Shown here: one piece after another, positions 1 through 8,157 of the stretch
How positions within the stretch are numbered: position 1 is the stretch's first letter
Layout: each line of letters begins with the position of its first letter
The notes under the pieces: generated by a model
Database searches by the model: none
What the model was told of the DNA's origin: nothing
What the model saw: only the letters and a program-made list of their open reading frames with translations
NCBI GenBank assembly: GCA_002529645.1
Contig: NAEP01000028.1
Coordinates: forward strand, 62,001-126,000
Origin: Candidatus Lumbricidiphila eiseniae
Lineage (GTDB): Bacteria; Actinomycetota; Actinomycetes; Actinomycetales; Microbacteriaceae
Length of the DNA: 64,000 bases
Reading direction: 5' to 3'
Translations under genes and position numbers: made by a program

Positions 1-210
1 ATTGCGCCCGGGTACATGCTGTCAGATATGACGCGGCAGTTTACCGACCAGAACCCCGACTTGGCTGCTGATTGGGTCGCACGCATTCCCGCTGGGCGAA
101 TGGGAGAGCCGTCGGATCTCCACGGGCTGGTGGTTTACCTGGCGTCGGATGCCTCGTCGTATGTGACTGCCCAGAACCTGGTGATCGACGGCGGCTATAC
201 GGCCGTCTGA
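1..210 (+). CDS. SDR-family oxidoreductase, C-terminal end only
   Basis: The reading frame is open from the first base and ends at 210, so only about 69 C-terminal residues are visible. They carry the typical end of a short-chain dehydrogenase: IAPGYM after the active-site helix, R(M)GEP, YLASDASSYVTAQ and the terminal VIDGGYTAV. This pattern is usual in NAD(P)-dependent sugar or polyol dehydrogenases of the classical SDR type. The Rossmann motif and the catalytic Tyr/Lys lie outside the window, so the substrate cannot be named. It runs toward the convergent DeoR gene and the rhamnose-type operon, so a role in sugar or sugar-acid oxidation is likely but inferred. Confidence 0.85.
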   Translation: MAPGYMLSDMTRQFTDQNPDLAADWVARIPAGRMGEPSDLHGLVVYLASDASSYVTAQNLVIDGGYTAV

Positions 211-327
211 TCGCTCGCGCTGAAGACCCACTCGTGCTGAGGGTGAGGCTTGCCGGTGGCGCTGATGCCCCGCAGGTGGTCACGGGGCACAGCGCTCTGG
301 CACGGTACGAGCATTGCGGTGTGACGG

Positions 328-1086
328 TCAGTGGATCTCGGGAATGAACTCCCGGTAGGCGTTGAGGCGAGTGTCGTTTGGGTCGAGTTCGGTGACAAGC
401 ACGTCGAAGTGAGACAGTGAGAGTGATCGGAAGCGGGCCCGCGTTGCAAACTTGCTGGAGTCGACCGCCAGGATGACCTTTTGCGAGGCGTTGACCATAG
501 CCTGCTTAACAGCGACCTGCTCAAGGGTGATCTCACTGGTTCCGAAGTCCGGGTCAATGCTCATTGTCGAGAGGAAGCACGCATCAAGGCTGAACTGTTG
601 GACCGACTGTACTGCCAGCGATCCGACCAGGCTGAGGTTAGTCTCTTCACGTTCGCCTCCGGTTAGGTAGGTTCTGATGCCTTCCCGCCCGCACAGGGTC
701 TGGAAAGCGCTAAAGCCGTTGGTGATCACGGAGGTGCGGGTCGCGGCTATTGTTTTGGCAAAAGCGTGAACGGTGGTGGAGGAGTCGAGGGCAATCGCCA
801 TGTCTGGTTCGATGAACCTCAGAAGCTTTCCGGCGATGTCTTGCTTGGCTGTTGCATTCTGATACTGGCGTTGTGAGAAGTCATCGCCCGCGACGGCGAC
901 AACTCCTCCGCGCACCCGCCGCGCGATTCCGGCGTGTACGAACACATCGAAATCGCGCCGGATGGTCATGGGATGCACCCCCCACCGGAGCGCCGCATCT
1001 TTCAGGTGGAGGGTTCCTCGGCGCTGCAGTTCCTGAGCCATCAACTCGCGACGTGCTTCCGCGTCGAGCGTGCCGGTCACCGCCAT
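328..1086 (-). CDS. DeoR-family sugar-operon transcriptional regulator
   Basis: A 252-residue protein of normal DeoR length. Residues about 10-60 form the DeoR helix-turn-helix (LMAQELQRRGTLHLKD, then MTIRRDFD) followed by the VRGGVV wing. The remainder is the sugar-phosphate-sensing isomerase-like fold, with ALDSSTTVHAFAK and VITNGFSAF as ligand-loop motifs. Members usually repress sugar operons and are released by a phosphorylated intermediate. The gene is divergent from the rhamnose-type operon starting at 1224, and the shared spacer contains a palindrome at 1169-1190, so it is probably the local regulator of that operon. The effector (perhaps rhamnulose-1-phosphate) is inferred. Confidence 0.88.
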   Translation of the reverse strand: MAVTGTLDAEARRELMAQELQRRGTLHLKDAALRWGVHPMTIRRDFDVFVHAGIARRVRGGVVAVAGDDFSQRQYQNATAKQDIAGKLLRFIEPDMAIALDSSTTVHAFAKTIAATRTSVITNGFSAFQTLCGREGIRTYLTGGEREETNLSLVGSLAVQSVQQFSLDACFLSTMSIDPDFGTSEITLEQVAVKQAMVNASQKVILAVDSSKFATRARFRSLSLSHFDVLVTELDPNDTRLNAYREFIPEIH

Positions 1087-1165
1087 CGTGCTCTCCTACT
1101 TTCAACTCAACCGCATCGATCCTATTGCCCTGTGAGCTAGCGTCATGCTAGTGTCGGAGTGTTGA

Positions 1166-1193
1166 TAGTTTATGTGAATTATTACATAAAGTA
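1166..1193. promoter_or_regulatory. Palindromic operator candidate in the DeoR/rhamnose divergent spacer
   Basis: Arms TTTATGT (1169-1175) and ACATAAA (1184-1190) are perfect reverse complements around an 8-bp AT-rich spacer. After one mismatch (1168/1191) two more bases pair outward. The site is AT-rich in a GC-rich genome and lies 34-55 bp upstream of the GTG at 1224, between the regulator and its likely target. DeoR binding is inferred. Confidence 0.6.
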
Positions 1194-1223
1194 ACACTAC
1201 TGGCTCGTCGCAAAGGATGTGAG

Positions 1224-3260
1224 GTGCGCGTGGGCACTGTTGAAGACCTCATCGCCCGTTCGAATCGCTTGGGCGCAAACCTGCAGAATACGAACTACGC
1301 CGGTGGGAACACCTCGGCGAAGGGCAACGGGATCGACCCGGTAACCGGAGAGCTGGTGGAGTTGCTGTGGGTGAAGGGTTCGGGAGGTGATCTGGGCACT
1401 CTGAAAAAAGAGGGACTCTCGGTGTTGCGTTTGGGTCGATTGCGTGCCTTACAGAACGTGTACCCCGGTGTTGATCGTGAAGATGACATGGTCGCTGCGC
1501 TCGAATTCGCCCTGCACGGCAACGGCGGGGCGGCACCGTCGATCGACACGGCGATGCATGGTCTAGTGGATGCCGCACACGTTGACCATCTGCACCCAAA
1601 TTCGGGAATTGCCATCGCCACAGCAGCTGATGGCGCGAAACTTACGACAAAAATTTTCGGCGACAGGGTTGTGTGGCTACCGTGGTGTCGTCCTGGTTTC
1701 CGACTCGGTCTCGACATCGCCGCAATTAAGCGCGAACATTCGGAAACGATCGGCTGCATTCTGGGGGGACACGGCATCACCGCGTGGGGCAACACCTCGG
1801 ACGAGGTTGAAGCGAATTCGTTGTGGATCATTGAAACTGCTGCTGCCTACATCGCCGAACATGGAAAGGCTGCTCCGTTCGGGGCGCCCCTTTCGGGCTA
1901 CGAACCGCTCCTTGAGGCCGAACGCCACGCGAAAGCCGCCACTCTTGCCCCGGTAATCCGTGCTCTTGTCTCACGCGAGAGGGTACAGGTGGGTTCTTTC
2001 TCCGACGACGAGGCTGTACTTGACTTCTTAGCCTCCGAAGAACACGCCCGCTTGGCCGCGTTGGGGACAGCGTGCCCGGATCACCTCCTGCGTACCAGGG
2101 TAAAACCACTCGTGCTCGACATGCCTGCCGACGCGGGAGTTGAGGAGTCAATCGCTCGGCTGAAGGAACTGCACGAACAGTATCGTGCCGACTATCAGGC
2201 CTACTACCGCCGATATGCAACCGCTGATTCGGTGGCTATTCGCAGTGCCGATCCGGTGATCGTGCTTGTGCCCGGCGTCGGCATGTTTAGCTACGGCAGA
2301 GATAAGCAGACTGCTCGCGTTGCGGGCGAGTTTTACCTCAACGCCATCAGCGTCATGAGGGGTGCCGAGGCGATCTCCACCTACGCCCCCATCAGTGATG
2401 ACGAGAGATTCCGCATTGAGTACTGGTCCCTCGAAGAGGCCAAGATCCAGCGGATGCCCCGGCCAAAGTCGCACTCCACCCGCATCGCACTCGTCACCGG
2501 CGGTGCCTCCGGTATCGGCAAAGCCATTGCCAGTCGGCTTGCTGCGGAGGGTGCCTGCGTGGTGATTGCAGACCTTGACGTAGAGAAGGCCCTGGCCGCC
2601 GCCGCCGACCTTGGGTCAACGGATGTCGCAATCGGCGTGCGGGCCGATGTCACAGGTGAGAATGACATTCGGGCCGCAATTAACGCCTGTTTGCTGCAGT
2701 TCGGTGGCCTCGACCTCGTGGTCAACAACGCCGGTCTGTCACTCTCCAAACCCCTGCTCGAGACCACTGAAGCCGAGTGGGACCTGCAGCACGATGTTAT
2801 GGCAAAGGGGTCGTTTCTGGTGTCCAAATTGGCTGCGGCGGTGCTCATCACGCAGGGGTTGGGCGGCGACATCGTGTACATCTCATCGAAAAACTCTGTT
2901 TTTGCCGGGCCGAACAATATCGCCTACTCAGCCGCGAAGGCTGACCAAGCCCATCAGGTGCGACTGTTGGCGGTCGAACTCGGCGAGTATGGCGTGCGGG
3001 TAAATGGGATCAACCCTGACGCTGTTGTGCGTGGTTCCGGCATCTTCGCGGGCGGTTGGGGTGCCGACCGGGCAGCCGTTTATGGGGTGCCAGAAGAAGA
3101 ACTCGGAGAGTACTACGCACAGCGCACAATTCTTAAACGCGAAGTCTTGCCCGAGAGCGTTGCCGGCGCTGTCGCCGTCATCACCGGCAGCGACCTCACC
3201 CACACCACCGGGTTGCATATCCCGGTTGACGCCGGCGTCGCTGCCGCATTTCTGCGATGA
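1224..3260 (+). CDS. rhaD: Bifunctional rhamnulose-1-phosphate aldolase / lactaldehyde (short-chain) dehydrogenase
   Basis: A 678-residue fusion. Residues about 1-415 are a class II (zinc) aldolase domain: GGNTSAKG near the N-terminus, the metal-site region HVDHLHPNS near residue 119, and GGHGITAWG. Residues about 420-678 are a classical SDR: TGGASGIG near 425, NNAG near 500 and the catalytic YSAAKAD near 568. In this known fusion family the aldolase splits L-rhamnulose-1-phosphate to DHAP and L-lactaldehyde and the SDR half oxidises lactaldehyde. The GTG start follows AAAGGA by a normal distance. It is the first gene of the operon with rhamnulokinase, downstream of the palindromic operator. 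No rhamnose isomerase is present in the window. Confidence 0.9.
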   Translation: MRVGTVEDLIARSNRLGANLQNTNYAGGNTSAKGNGIDPVTGELVELLWVKGSGGDLGTLKKEGLSVLRLGRLRALQNVYPGVDREDDMVAALEFALHGNGGAAPSIDTAMHGLVDAAHVDHLHPNSGIAIATAADGAKLTTKIFGDRVVWLPWCRPGFRLGLDIAAIKREHSETIGCILGGHGITAWGNTSDEVEANSLWIIETAAAYIAEHGKAAPFGAPLSGYEPLLEAERHAKAATLAPVIRALVSRERVQVGSFSDDEAVLDFLASEEHARLAALGTACPDHLLRTRVKPLVLDMPADAGVEESIARLKELHEQYRADYQAYYRRYATADSVAIRSADPVIVLVPGVGMFSYGRDKQTARVAGEFYLNAISVMRGAEAISTYAPISDDERFRIEYWSLEEAKIQRMPRPKSHSTRIALVTGGASGIGKAIASRLAAEGACVVIADLDVEKALAAAADLGSTDVAIGVRADVTGENDIRAAINACLLQFGGLDLVVNNAGLSLSKPLLETTEAEWDLQHDVMAKGSFLVSKLAAAVLITQGLGGDIVYISSKNSVFAGPNNIAYSAAKADQAHQVRLLAVELGEYGVRVNGINPDAVVRGSGIFAGGWGADRAAVYGVPEEELGEYYAQRTILKREVLPESVAGAVAVITGSDLTHTTGLHIPVDAGVAAAFLR

Positions 3261-3267
3261 GGTTTTC

Positions 3268-4758
3268 ATGACACGGATGATGACATCGACGACGAGTGCG
3301 CACGCGGCGATCGACCTGGGCGCATCGAGCGGCCGAGTAATGCTCGGAACACTCGTGGCCGACCGGTGGGTGCTGGCGGAGGTGCACAGATTTGAGAATC
3401 AGCCCGTTGTCAAGGAGAAAACTTTGCAGTGGGAGGTAGAGCGCCTCTTCGAGGAATCGCTTGTCGGACTGGCGAAGGCGGTCGAACGCAGCACCGATCT
3501 TGGCACGAGTCTGGCGAGCATCGGGGTGGATTCATGGGGTGTCGATTTTGCCCTGCTCGACAGGCTCGGATCAGTGGTCGGTCCCGTGCCGCACTACCGT
3601 GGTGCGCCCGATCCCACCCTCATTACTGCTGATCGAACACTGACGGCAGCAGAGGTTTATGTTCTGAGCGGTGTGCCCGACCATGCTATAAACACCTCGC
3701 TCCGGTTGGCCGCGAGGGCAAAACTGAAGGCGTTTGACGGTGAACGGCTTCTGTTCATACCCGACCTGTGGGTCTATCTGCTGACCGGTATTGTCGGCAC
3801 CGAGCAGACGATCGCTTCGACCAGTCAGCTCCTCTCAGCAGCGACCGGTGCCTGGTCGGAGGATCTGATCGAGGCATCCTGCCTGCCCGGACTCACCCTG
3901 CCGGCGGTGTCGGCTCCCGGATGCTTTGTCGGCCTCACGACACCGACGATCACCAGCCGGATTGGGTCGGTCTCAGCTGTTCCGGTCTACCGGGTTGCCG
4001 AACACGACACAGCGAGTGCCTTCGCGTTCGCGGTACCCTCCGAGACGGAGACTATTGGTCTCATCTCGAGCGGAACCTGGTCGCTGGTCGGACTGAGTCT
4101 GCACGAGCCGGTTCTGAGCCGTGATGCACTGTGCCACGGTTTCACCAACGAACGCGGCATAGACAGCACACTGTTTCTGCGTAACCTCAACGGGATGTGG
4201 TTGTTACAGCAGTGCATCCAGGAGTGGCGGAGTACCGGAGTGCCGGTTCCCGAGTTGTCTGAACTGCTCGACAGCGCTGCAGCCACACCGGGCGATGGTC
4301 GCGTGTTCGATGTCTCCGACGCGCGGCTTCTTGCACCCGGTCCGATGGTTGTGCGCATCGCTAAGTTGAGCCAGGAGGTGGGCCGCCCGCAGCCGCGCAC
4401 TCATGGTGACGTCGTCCGCGCTATCCTCGACAGCCTCGCAGCCGCGTACGGCAATGCGCTCGCCGAGGCCGCCCATCTCGCCGGGGTAACGGTGACCTCG
4501 GTGCGCATCGTGGGTGGCGGATCCCTCAATCCCGTGTTGTGTCAACTAACAGCAGATGCCACCGGATTGCCGGTCGTGACAGGTCCGGCGGAGGCGTCGA
4601 GCATCGGTAATATCGCTGCGCAGATCGTCGCTTCCGGAGTGCGTACAACAATCACGGAGGTCTATAACGAACTTGCCGACGAGGGCACCGCGAGTGTCAC
4701 CTACTTTCCCCGAATGACGACGATGTCGCAGCGCCGACAGGTGGAGAATCCCATATGA
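3268..4758 (+). CDS. rhaB: Rhamnulokinase, FGGY family
   Basis: About 496 residues, normal for RhaB. The N-terminal phosphate-binding motif AAIDLGASSGRVML is the rhamnulokinase version of the FGGY kinase signature. The C-terminal ATP-site motif VRIVGGGSLNPVLCQLTAD is also typical. It phosphorylates L-rhamnulose to L-rhamnulose-1-phosphate, the substrate of the aldolase encoded just upstream. The frame is open much further upstream, but the ATG at 3268, 7 bp after the rhaD stop and preceded by GATGAGG, fits family length. Its stop overlaps the next start as ATGA (4755-4758), suggesting translational coupling. Confidence 0.92.
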   Translation: MTRMMTSTTSAHAAIDLGASSGRVMLGTLVADRWVLAEVHRFENQPVVKEKTLQWEVERLFEESLVGLAKAVERSTDLGTSLASIGVDSWGVDFALLDRLGSVVGPVPHYRGAPDPTLITADRTLTAAEVYVLSGVPDHAINTSLRLAARAKLKAFDGERLLFIPDLWVYLLTGIVGTEQTIASTSQLLSAATGAWSEDLIEASCLPGLTLPAVSAPGCFVGLTTPTITSRIGSVSAVPVYRVAEHDTASAFAFAVPSETETIGLISSGTWSLVGLSLHEPVLSRDALCHGFTNERGIDSTLFLRNLNGMWLLQQCIQEWRSTGVPVPELSELLDSAAATPGDGRVFDVSDARLLAPGPMVVRIAKLSQEVGRPQPRTHGDVVRAILDSLAAAYGNALAEAAHLAGVTVTSVRIVGGGSLNPVLCQLTADATGLPVVTGPAEASSIGNIAAQIVASGVRTTITEVYNELADEGTASVTYFPRMTTMSQRRQVENPI

Positions 4759-5531
4759 CCCATACCGATCGCCAGCCACGGGGACTCGATGAGATCGTAC
4801 GGATCTCGCGAGCGGTGGGGCATCCAAAGAATGATCTCGTCGTTCTCGCCGAGGGCAACACCTCGCTGAAAACGAGCGAGGGGCGAATGCTCGTTAAAGC
4901 CACCGGTGCCAACCTCCGAACGGTCACAGCGGAGGACTTTGTCGAGGTTGACCTTGATGTCCTGCTTGAGTTGATTCGTTCCGACCGAGTAGGAGATGAC
5001 GAGGTCGCGATTGCATGTGCCGCTGGGGTAACCTGGGGCACGAAGCGGCCATCGGTCGAAGCTCTCCTCCACGCCGTGTGCCACACGTGCGCAGGAGTGA
5101 CTGCCGTTATTCACACACACTCGACGCCAGTAAATGCGCTGCTGTGCTCAGACCAGGCGGAACTGCTCACCCGTGGAAGTTTGTTTCCTGACCAAATCGT
5201 GGTGCTCGGCCGGCACACGCTTCTCATTCCCTACATCGACCCGGGGCTGCCGCTTGCCCGCTTCGTGCTTGCGCGCCTTCTTGAACACACAGCCGAACAC
5301 GGTTCACCCCCGCGTGTTGTGTATTTACAGAACCACGGGGTGTTTGCGCTCGGGGCGAGCACCGACGACGCAATGCAGGTCACAACAATGGCGGCGAAGT
5401 CGGCCCGAGTCTTGCTTGGAGCGCTCTCGGTTGGTCGCCCAACTTTTCTCGAGCCGACGAACGCTGAGCGCATCGATACGCGCCCCGACGAGCTCCTGCG
5501 TCGAAGCATTCTTTTGGAAGGCCAGGTCTGA
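4755..5531 (+). CDS. Class II aldolase/adducin-family protein
   Basis: A 258-residue stand-alone class II aldolase domain. Visible motifs are EGNTSLK near residue 33, the metal-binding HTHSTPVNAL near 118, and NHGVFALG. Relatives include L-fuculose- and L-rhamnulose-phosphate aldolases and sugar-acid epimerases or decarboxylases. It overlaps rhaB by 4 bp and is followed by an SDR. Since a fused rhamnulose-phosphate aldolase is already present, this second aldolase probably handles a different sugar phosphate or sugar acid. The substrate cannot be assigned from sequence. Confidence 0.85.
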   Translation: MTHTDRQPRGLDEIVRISRAVGHPKNDLVVLAEGNTSLKTSEGRMLVKATGANLRTVTAEDFVEVDLDVLLELIRSDRVGDDEVAIACAAGVTWGTKRPSVEALLHAVCHTCAGVTAVIHTHSTPVNALLCSDQAELLTRGSLFPDQIVVLGRHTLLIPYIDPGLPLARFVLARLLEHTAEHGSPPRVVYLQNHGVFALGASTDDAMQVTTMAAKSARVLLGALSVGRPTFLEPTNAERIDTRPDELLRRSILLEGQV

Positions 5532-5625
5532 CCCGTGGATATTGATGCAGCCGCCCGCGGTGATTCATGCCCGGTGTCAGAGAATAAGTCGGCGCTCCCG
5601 CTGCCGAGAGGGGAACAGTATCAAC

Positions 5626-6351
5626 GTGGATAGTCTCAGTGACAAAGTCGCAATCGTGACGGGAGCCAGCTCCGGCATCGGTCGCGCATATGTGCGTGCA
5701 CTGGTGGAGGCTGGTGCGAGAGTAGCTCTTATTGGCCGGGATCGCGACCGCCTGGAGTCCGTTGCACAGCACCTCAGTTCTGAGACTCTCACCATCGCCG
5801 GAGACGTCTCCTCTGCCGAATTTGATCGGCACGCCGTTGACGCCACGATGGCACATTTCGGTCGGATAGACGTTCTGTTATCGAACGCTGGCCTGTACCT
5901 CTCGGGAGATTTTGCTGACGCGGATCTCGCCGCAGCGGAGGAACTGCTTGCTGTGAACGTATTCGGTGCCATCTCGATCGTGCGCGAGGCGCTTCCTCAT
6001 ATGCGCGCTGCCGGGACCGGCGATATCATCATGACCAGTTCGGTCTCGGGACACCAGGCGATCCACTGGGAACCGGTTTATTCCGCCTCGAAGCACGCGA
6101 TCCAGGCGTTTGTGCACACCGTGCGTCGTCAACTTGTCGGTACGGGGTTGCGCATCGGGGAGATCGCCCCCGGTGTGGTCCTTAACGAACTGTGGGGCAT
6201 TGATGAGAACAGTGACACCGCATCTCGGCTCACCGACGCTACGGGCATCCGCTCGGAAGACGTCGCCGACGGCGTTCTCTTCATGTTGACCCGGCCGCGC
6301 CACGTCAACATTCGAGACCTCGTGATCCTTCCGACATCCCAGGAAATCTGA
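5626..6351 (+). CDS. Classical SDR oxidoreductase
   Basis: The GTG start at 5626 follows GAGAGGGGAAC and gives a 241-residue protein of standard SDR length; the frame is open upstream but that part has no SDR similarity. Motifs: cofactor TGASSGIG near residue 13, SNAG in the mid-region, and catalytic YSASKH near 152. The family reduces or oxidises small alcohols and ketones with NAD(P)H. Its position in the rhamnose-type operon suggests a sugar- or aldehyde-related substrate. The family member cannot be named more closely. Confidence 0.85.
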   Translation: MDSLSDKVAIVTGASSGIGRAYVRALVEAGARVALIGRDRDRLESVAQHLSSETLTIAGDVSSAEFDRHAVDATMAHFGRIDVLLSNAGLYLSGDFADADLAAAEELLAVNVFGAISIVREALPHMRAAGTGDIIMTSSVSGHQAIHWEPVYSASKHAIQAFVHTVRRQLVGTGLRIGEIAPGVVLNELWGIDENSDTASRLTDATGIRSEDVADGVLFMLTRPRHVNIRDLVILPTSQEI

Positions 6352-6353
6352 AC

Positions 6354-6647
6354 ATGACCACACCAACAGAAATGCGTACGCCGCTGTTGCAGGGGATGGG
6401 CATCACACAGAGCTATGGGCACGTGCAGGCTGTGGGCGGTGCTGACTTCACGGTGTTCCCGGGCGAGATCGTCTCATTGATTGGCGACAACGGCGCTGGC
6501 AAGAGCACGCTCGTGAAAATCCTGTCGGGTTCAGCCGCTCCCGACAGCACAGACAAAACCCAACCACCCGAACATCCCTCACACGGGCATTCCTACCTGA
6601 GACACCACGACAATTACGCGAGCGCTTTAGGTGAGTCACATCGGTAG
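6354..6647 (+). pseudogene. Truncated sugar-ABC ATPase (FrcA/RbsA-type), N-terminal 65 residues only
   Basis: The first ~65 residues match a sugar-import ATPase: SYGHVQAVGGADFTVF, then the Walker A GDNGAGKSTLVKILSG. After about position 6548 the similarity stops and the frame runs on as unrelated, His/Pro-rich sequence to a stop at 6647. The Q-loop, signature and Walker B are all missing, so it cannot hydrolyse ATP. The fragment resembles the intact ATPase encoded at 12554, so it is a paralogue remnant. It sits directly after the rhamnose-type operon, suggesting that operon once had its own ABC importer, lost by a deletion whose junction is near 6548. Confidence 0.85.
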
Positions 6648-6682
6648 ATTGCTTTACATCTACCATGTTGTACACTCAAGAT

Positions 6683-6940
6683 ATGGGTGTTCAACAGAGA
6701 AACTGGCTAGGTAGTTTTATTCGTCACTCTCGCGTTGGTCGTCATATTGCAGACTGGCGATTCCTATTCTGCATCGGCTTGAAGATGAGGGGCTTTTGGG
6801 TTCGGTGTGGATAACTGGTGAGAGTGGGGCGCAAGGTCTATTCTGTTACCGATGCTGGCCGTGACGAGGTACATAGTTATCCTTGCACAGTGGATCAGCC
6901 TTGTTGTGAACACTAAAAATATCTTTGAGGGGACCTCATG
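6683..6940 (+). pseudogene. Frameshifted PadR-family regulator
   Basis: Three frames must be joined to recover PadR similarity. The ATG at 6683 gives MGVQQRNWLGSF, then a frame change gives PILHRLEDEGLLGSVW (the PadR wing region), then a further shift gives KVYSVTDAGRDEV, and a last one gives a C-terminal tail ending FEGTS with a TGA overlapping the next ATG. The first half of the DNA-binding domain also seems shortened. PadR genes are commonly coupled to HAAS/DUF1700-type membrane proteins, and exactly such a gene follows, which supports the assignment. Confidence 0.65.
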
Positions 6941-7345
6941 AACGCCTTCGAGAAATATCTACGAGAACTGGCAGGGGGGCTTCGCAGCAATCGCATATCG
7001 GAAACAACCGTGACTGACATCCTAGAGGAGATTGTGTCGGATCCAACGATTGATCCGTCGAATCCTGAAGCCACGCTCGGACCTGTGGAACAATTTGCCG
7101 CCTCGTATGGCACAGGGACCGCACGATCACGAGGCTTCAAAATATTTTCAATCGCTCTCGCCCTGGCCGTGATCATTGCGGGTACCAGAATGATTTCGTC
7201 ACTCGTATTCGGGCTGTATCCCTCTCTCCTGCTTTCACTATCGGCCTACGGTATAGCTGCAGTTATTGTTATGATCGGTGTTGGTATCTGCGTTAAGGTT
7301 GATCGTTGGTTACCGGAGGAGCTTGAAAGAATATTTCGCAGTTGA
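6938..7345 (+). CDS. HAAS/DUF1700-like membrane protein, partner of PadR
   Basis: A 135-residue protein. Residues 1-60 are soluble and helical (NAFEKYLRELAGGL, then ILEEIVSDPTI and LGPVEQFAASYG), the pattern of HAAS-type domains. Two hydrophobic segments follow, near 68-90 and 92-115. It starts at ATG 6938, overlapping the stop of the broken PadR gene, after TTTGAGGGGACC. In known loci these proteins are encoded with PadR-type regulators. The gene is intact although its partner is not, and GC content here is lower than in the flanks. Function is inferred from the pairing. Confidence 0.6.
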   Translation: MNAFEKYLRELAGGLRSNRISETTVTDILEEIVSDPTIDPSNPEATLGPVEQFAASYGTGTARSRGFKIFSIALALAVIIAGTRMISSLVFGLYPSLLLSLSAYGIAAVIVMIGVGICVKVDRWLPEELERIFRS

Positions 7346-7532
7346 GTGTGGTATTCGACCATGTGTCCAAGACATAAGGCAAGCGGACTATCCTCAACGG
7401 TGTCTTTTTTGTGTGCCTAGCCGGTGCTCTAACAGGCTTCTCGGGCAGAACAGGCAGAACACCGGTGCTGGAAGCGGGCATCCGACTTGCACCGACCATG
7501 TGTGTTCAGGATCGGATGGTGGGGTGGGTAAT

Positions 7533-7621
7533 AGACAAGCTCCGGGCGGGGTGGACACCCGAATAGCCATCACGTGGTCGTGCAAGTTTGCGCAGACAAG
7601 CTCCGGGCGGGGTGGATACCC
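7533..7621. repeat. 61-bp-period repeat pair A (28-bp repeat, 33-bp spacer)
   Basis: Copies at 7533-7560 and 7594-7621 match at 27 of 28 positions (core AGCTCCGGGCGGGGTGGA) and flank a unique 33-bp segment at 7561-7593. Neither flank extends the match. Positions 8-21 of the reverse complement align without gaps to pair B at 7988, which lies in the opposite orientation across the IS30 relic. No coding function is seen in 7346-7671 apart from this pair. Confidence 0.9.
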
Positions 7622-7671
7622 CCGGATGATTGCAGGCAGGTCTCGGATCGAGCTCCGAGAGAACCCGCGAA

Positions 7672-7878
7672 TGTGGGTGAGTGTGCGACACGATCTACCA
7701 ACAGACGCTCTGACCGCTGAGTGCCAGATCACTGCCCAGCACTCGATCTTCGGTGCTCTGCCTCCCCACGCACGGTTGCCTGTGACGATGGACAACGGGA
7801 CTCAAGATGTACCGCCACCACGAACTTGTCACTCGGTGGGGCATGGACACGTACTTCGCTGATCCCTACGCCGCATGA
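7672..7878 (+). mobile_element. IS30-like transposase relic (frameshifted C-terminal part)
   Basis: One frame reads LPPHARLPVTMDNGTQ, matching the IS30-family stretch around the second catalytic Asp (typically LPAHLRRSLTWDQG). Near 7803 the similarity moves one frame on and continues as KMYRHHELVTRWGMDTYFADPYA, matching the family pattern RHxELTxxTGxxVYFxDPHSPW. It then stops before the catalytic Glu region. The N-terminal part is missing. Just beyond, near 7928-7952, the sequence CTGCACCTCAAACTTGAAC resembles an IS end. This is a dead element. Confidence 0.7.
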
Positions 7879-7987
7879 CAACACAGAAACCCACCAACAC
7901 CACACACCACCACACCACCACAGTGCTGCACCTCAAACTTGAACACGGCAGCTCTTACCCCCTGGTTTCACACCCACGATAATGAGC

Positions 7988-8076
7988 GACGCCGCACCGC
8001 ACCCGGAGGCAAACCGCCCTCGATGCAAATAGCACCGAGTGCCCATATGACGCCGCACCGTACCCGGAGGCAAACC
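7988..8076. repeat. 61-bp-period repeat pair B (28-bp repeat, 33-bp spacer)
   Basis: Copies at 7988-8015 and 8049-8076 match at 27 of 28 positions and flank a unique 33-bp segment (8016-8048). The repeat begins GACGCC and ends GGCAAACC, and its last five bases equal the AAACC end of the E. coli type I-E repeat. The internal CACC(G/C)C(A/G)CCCGGAG is shared in register with the reverse complement of pair A. The stretch 7879-8157 otherwise contains only CA-rich sequence and no gene. Confidence 0.9.
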
Positions 8077-8157
8077 ACTCGCCAGCCGACTGACACCAAC
8101 GTAGCGGCCCGGTGCACCTAATCTACCGCTCAGGCATATTCGGGCAGTGGGGAACTT

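Noticed and set aside
7533..8076. An ordinary CRISPR array
   Set aside because: Each place has only two repeat copies, the repeat sequence changes from locus to locus, the two pairs here face opposite ways, and no cas genes are in the window.
7346..8157. A diversity-generating retroelement or other RT-based system behind the repeats
   Set aside because: No reverse transcriptase or template/variable repeat pair with adenine-biased differences is present.
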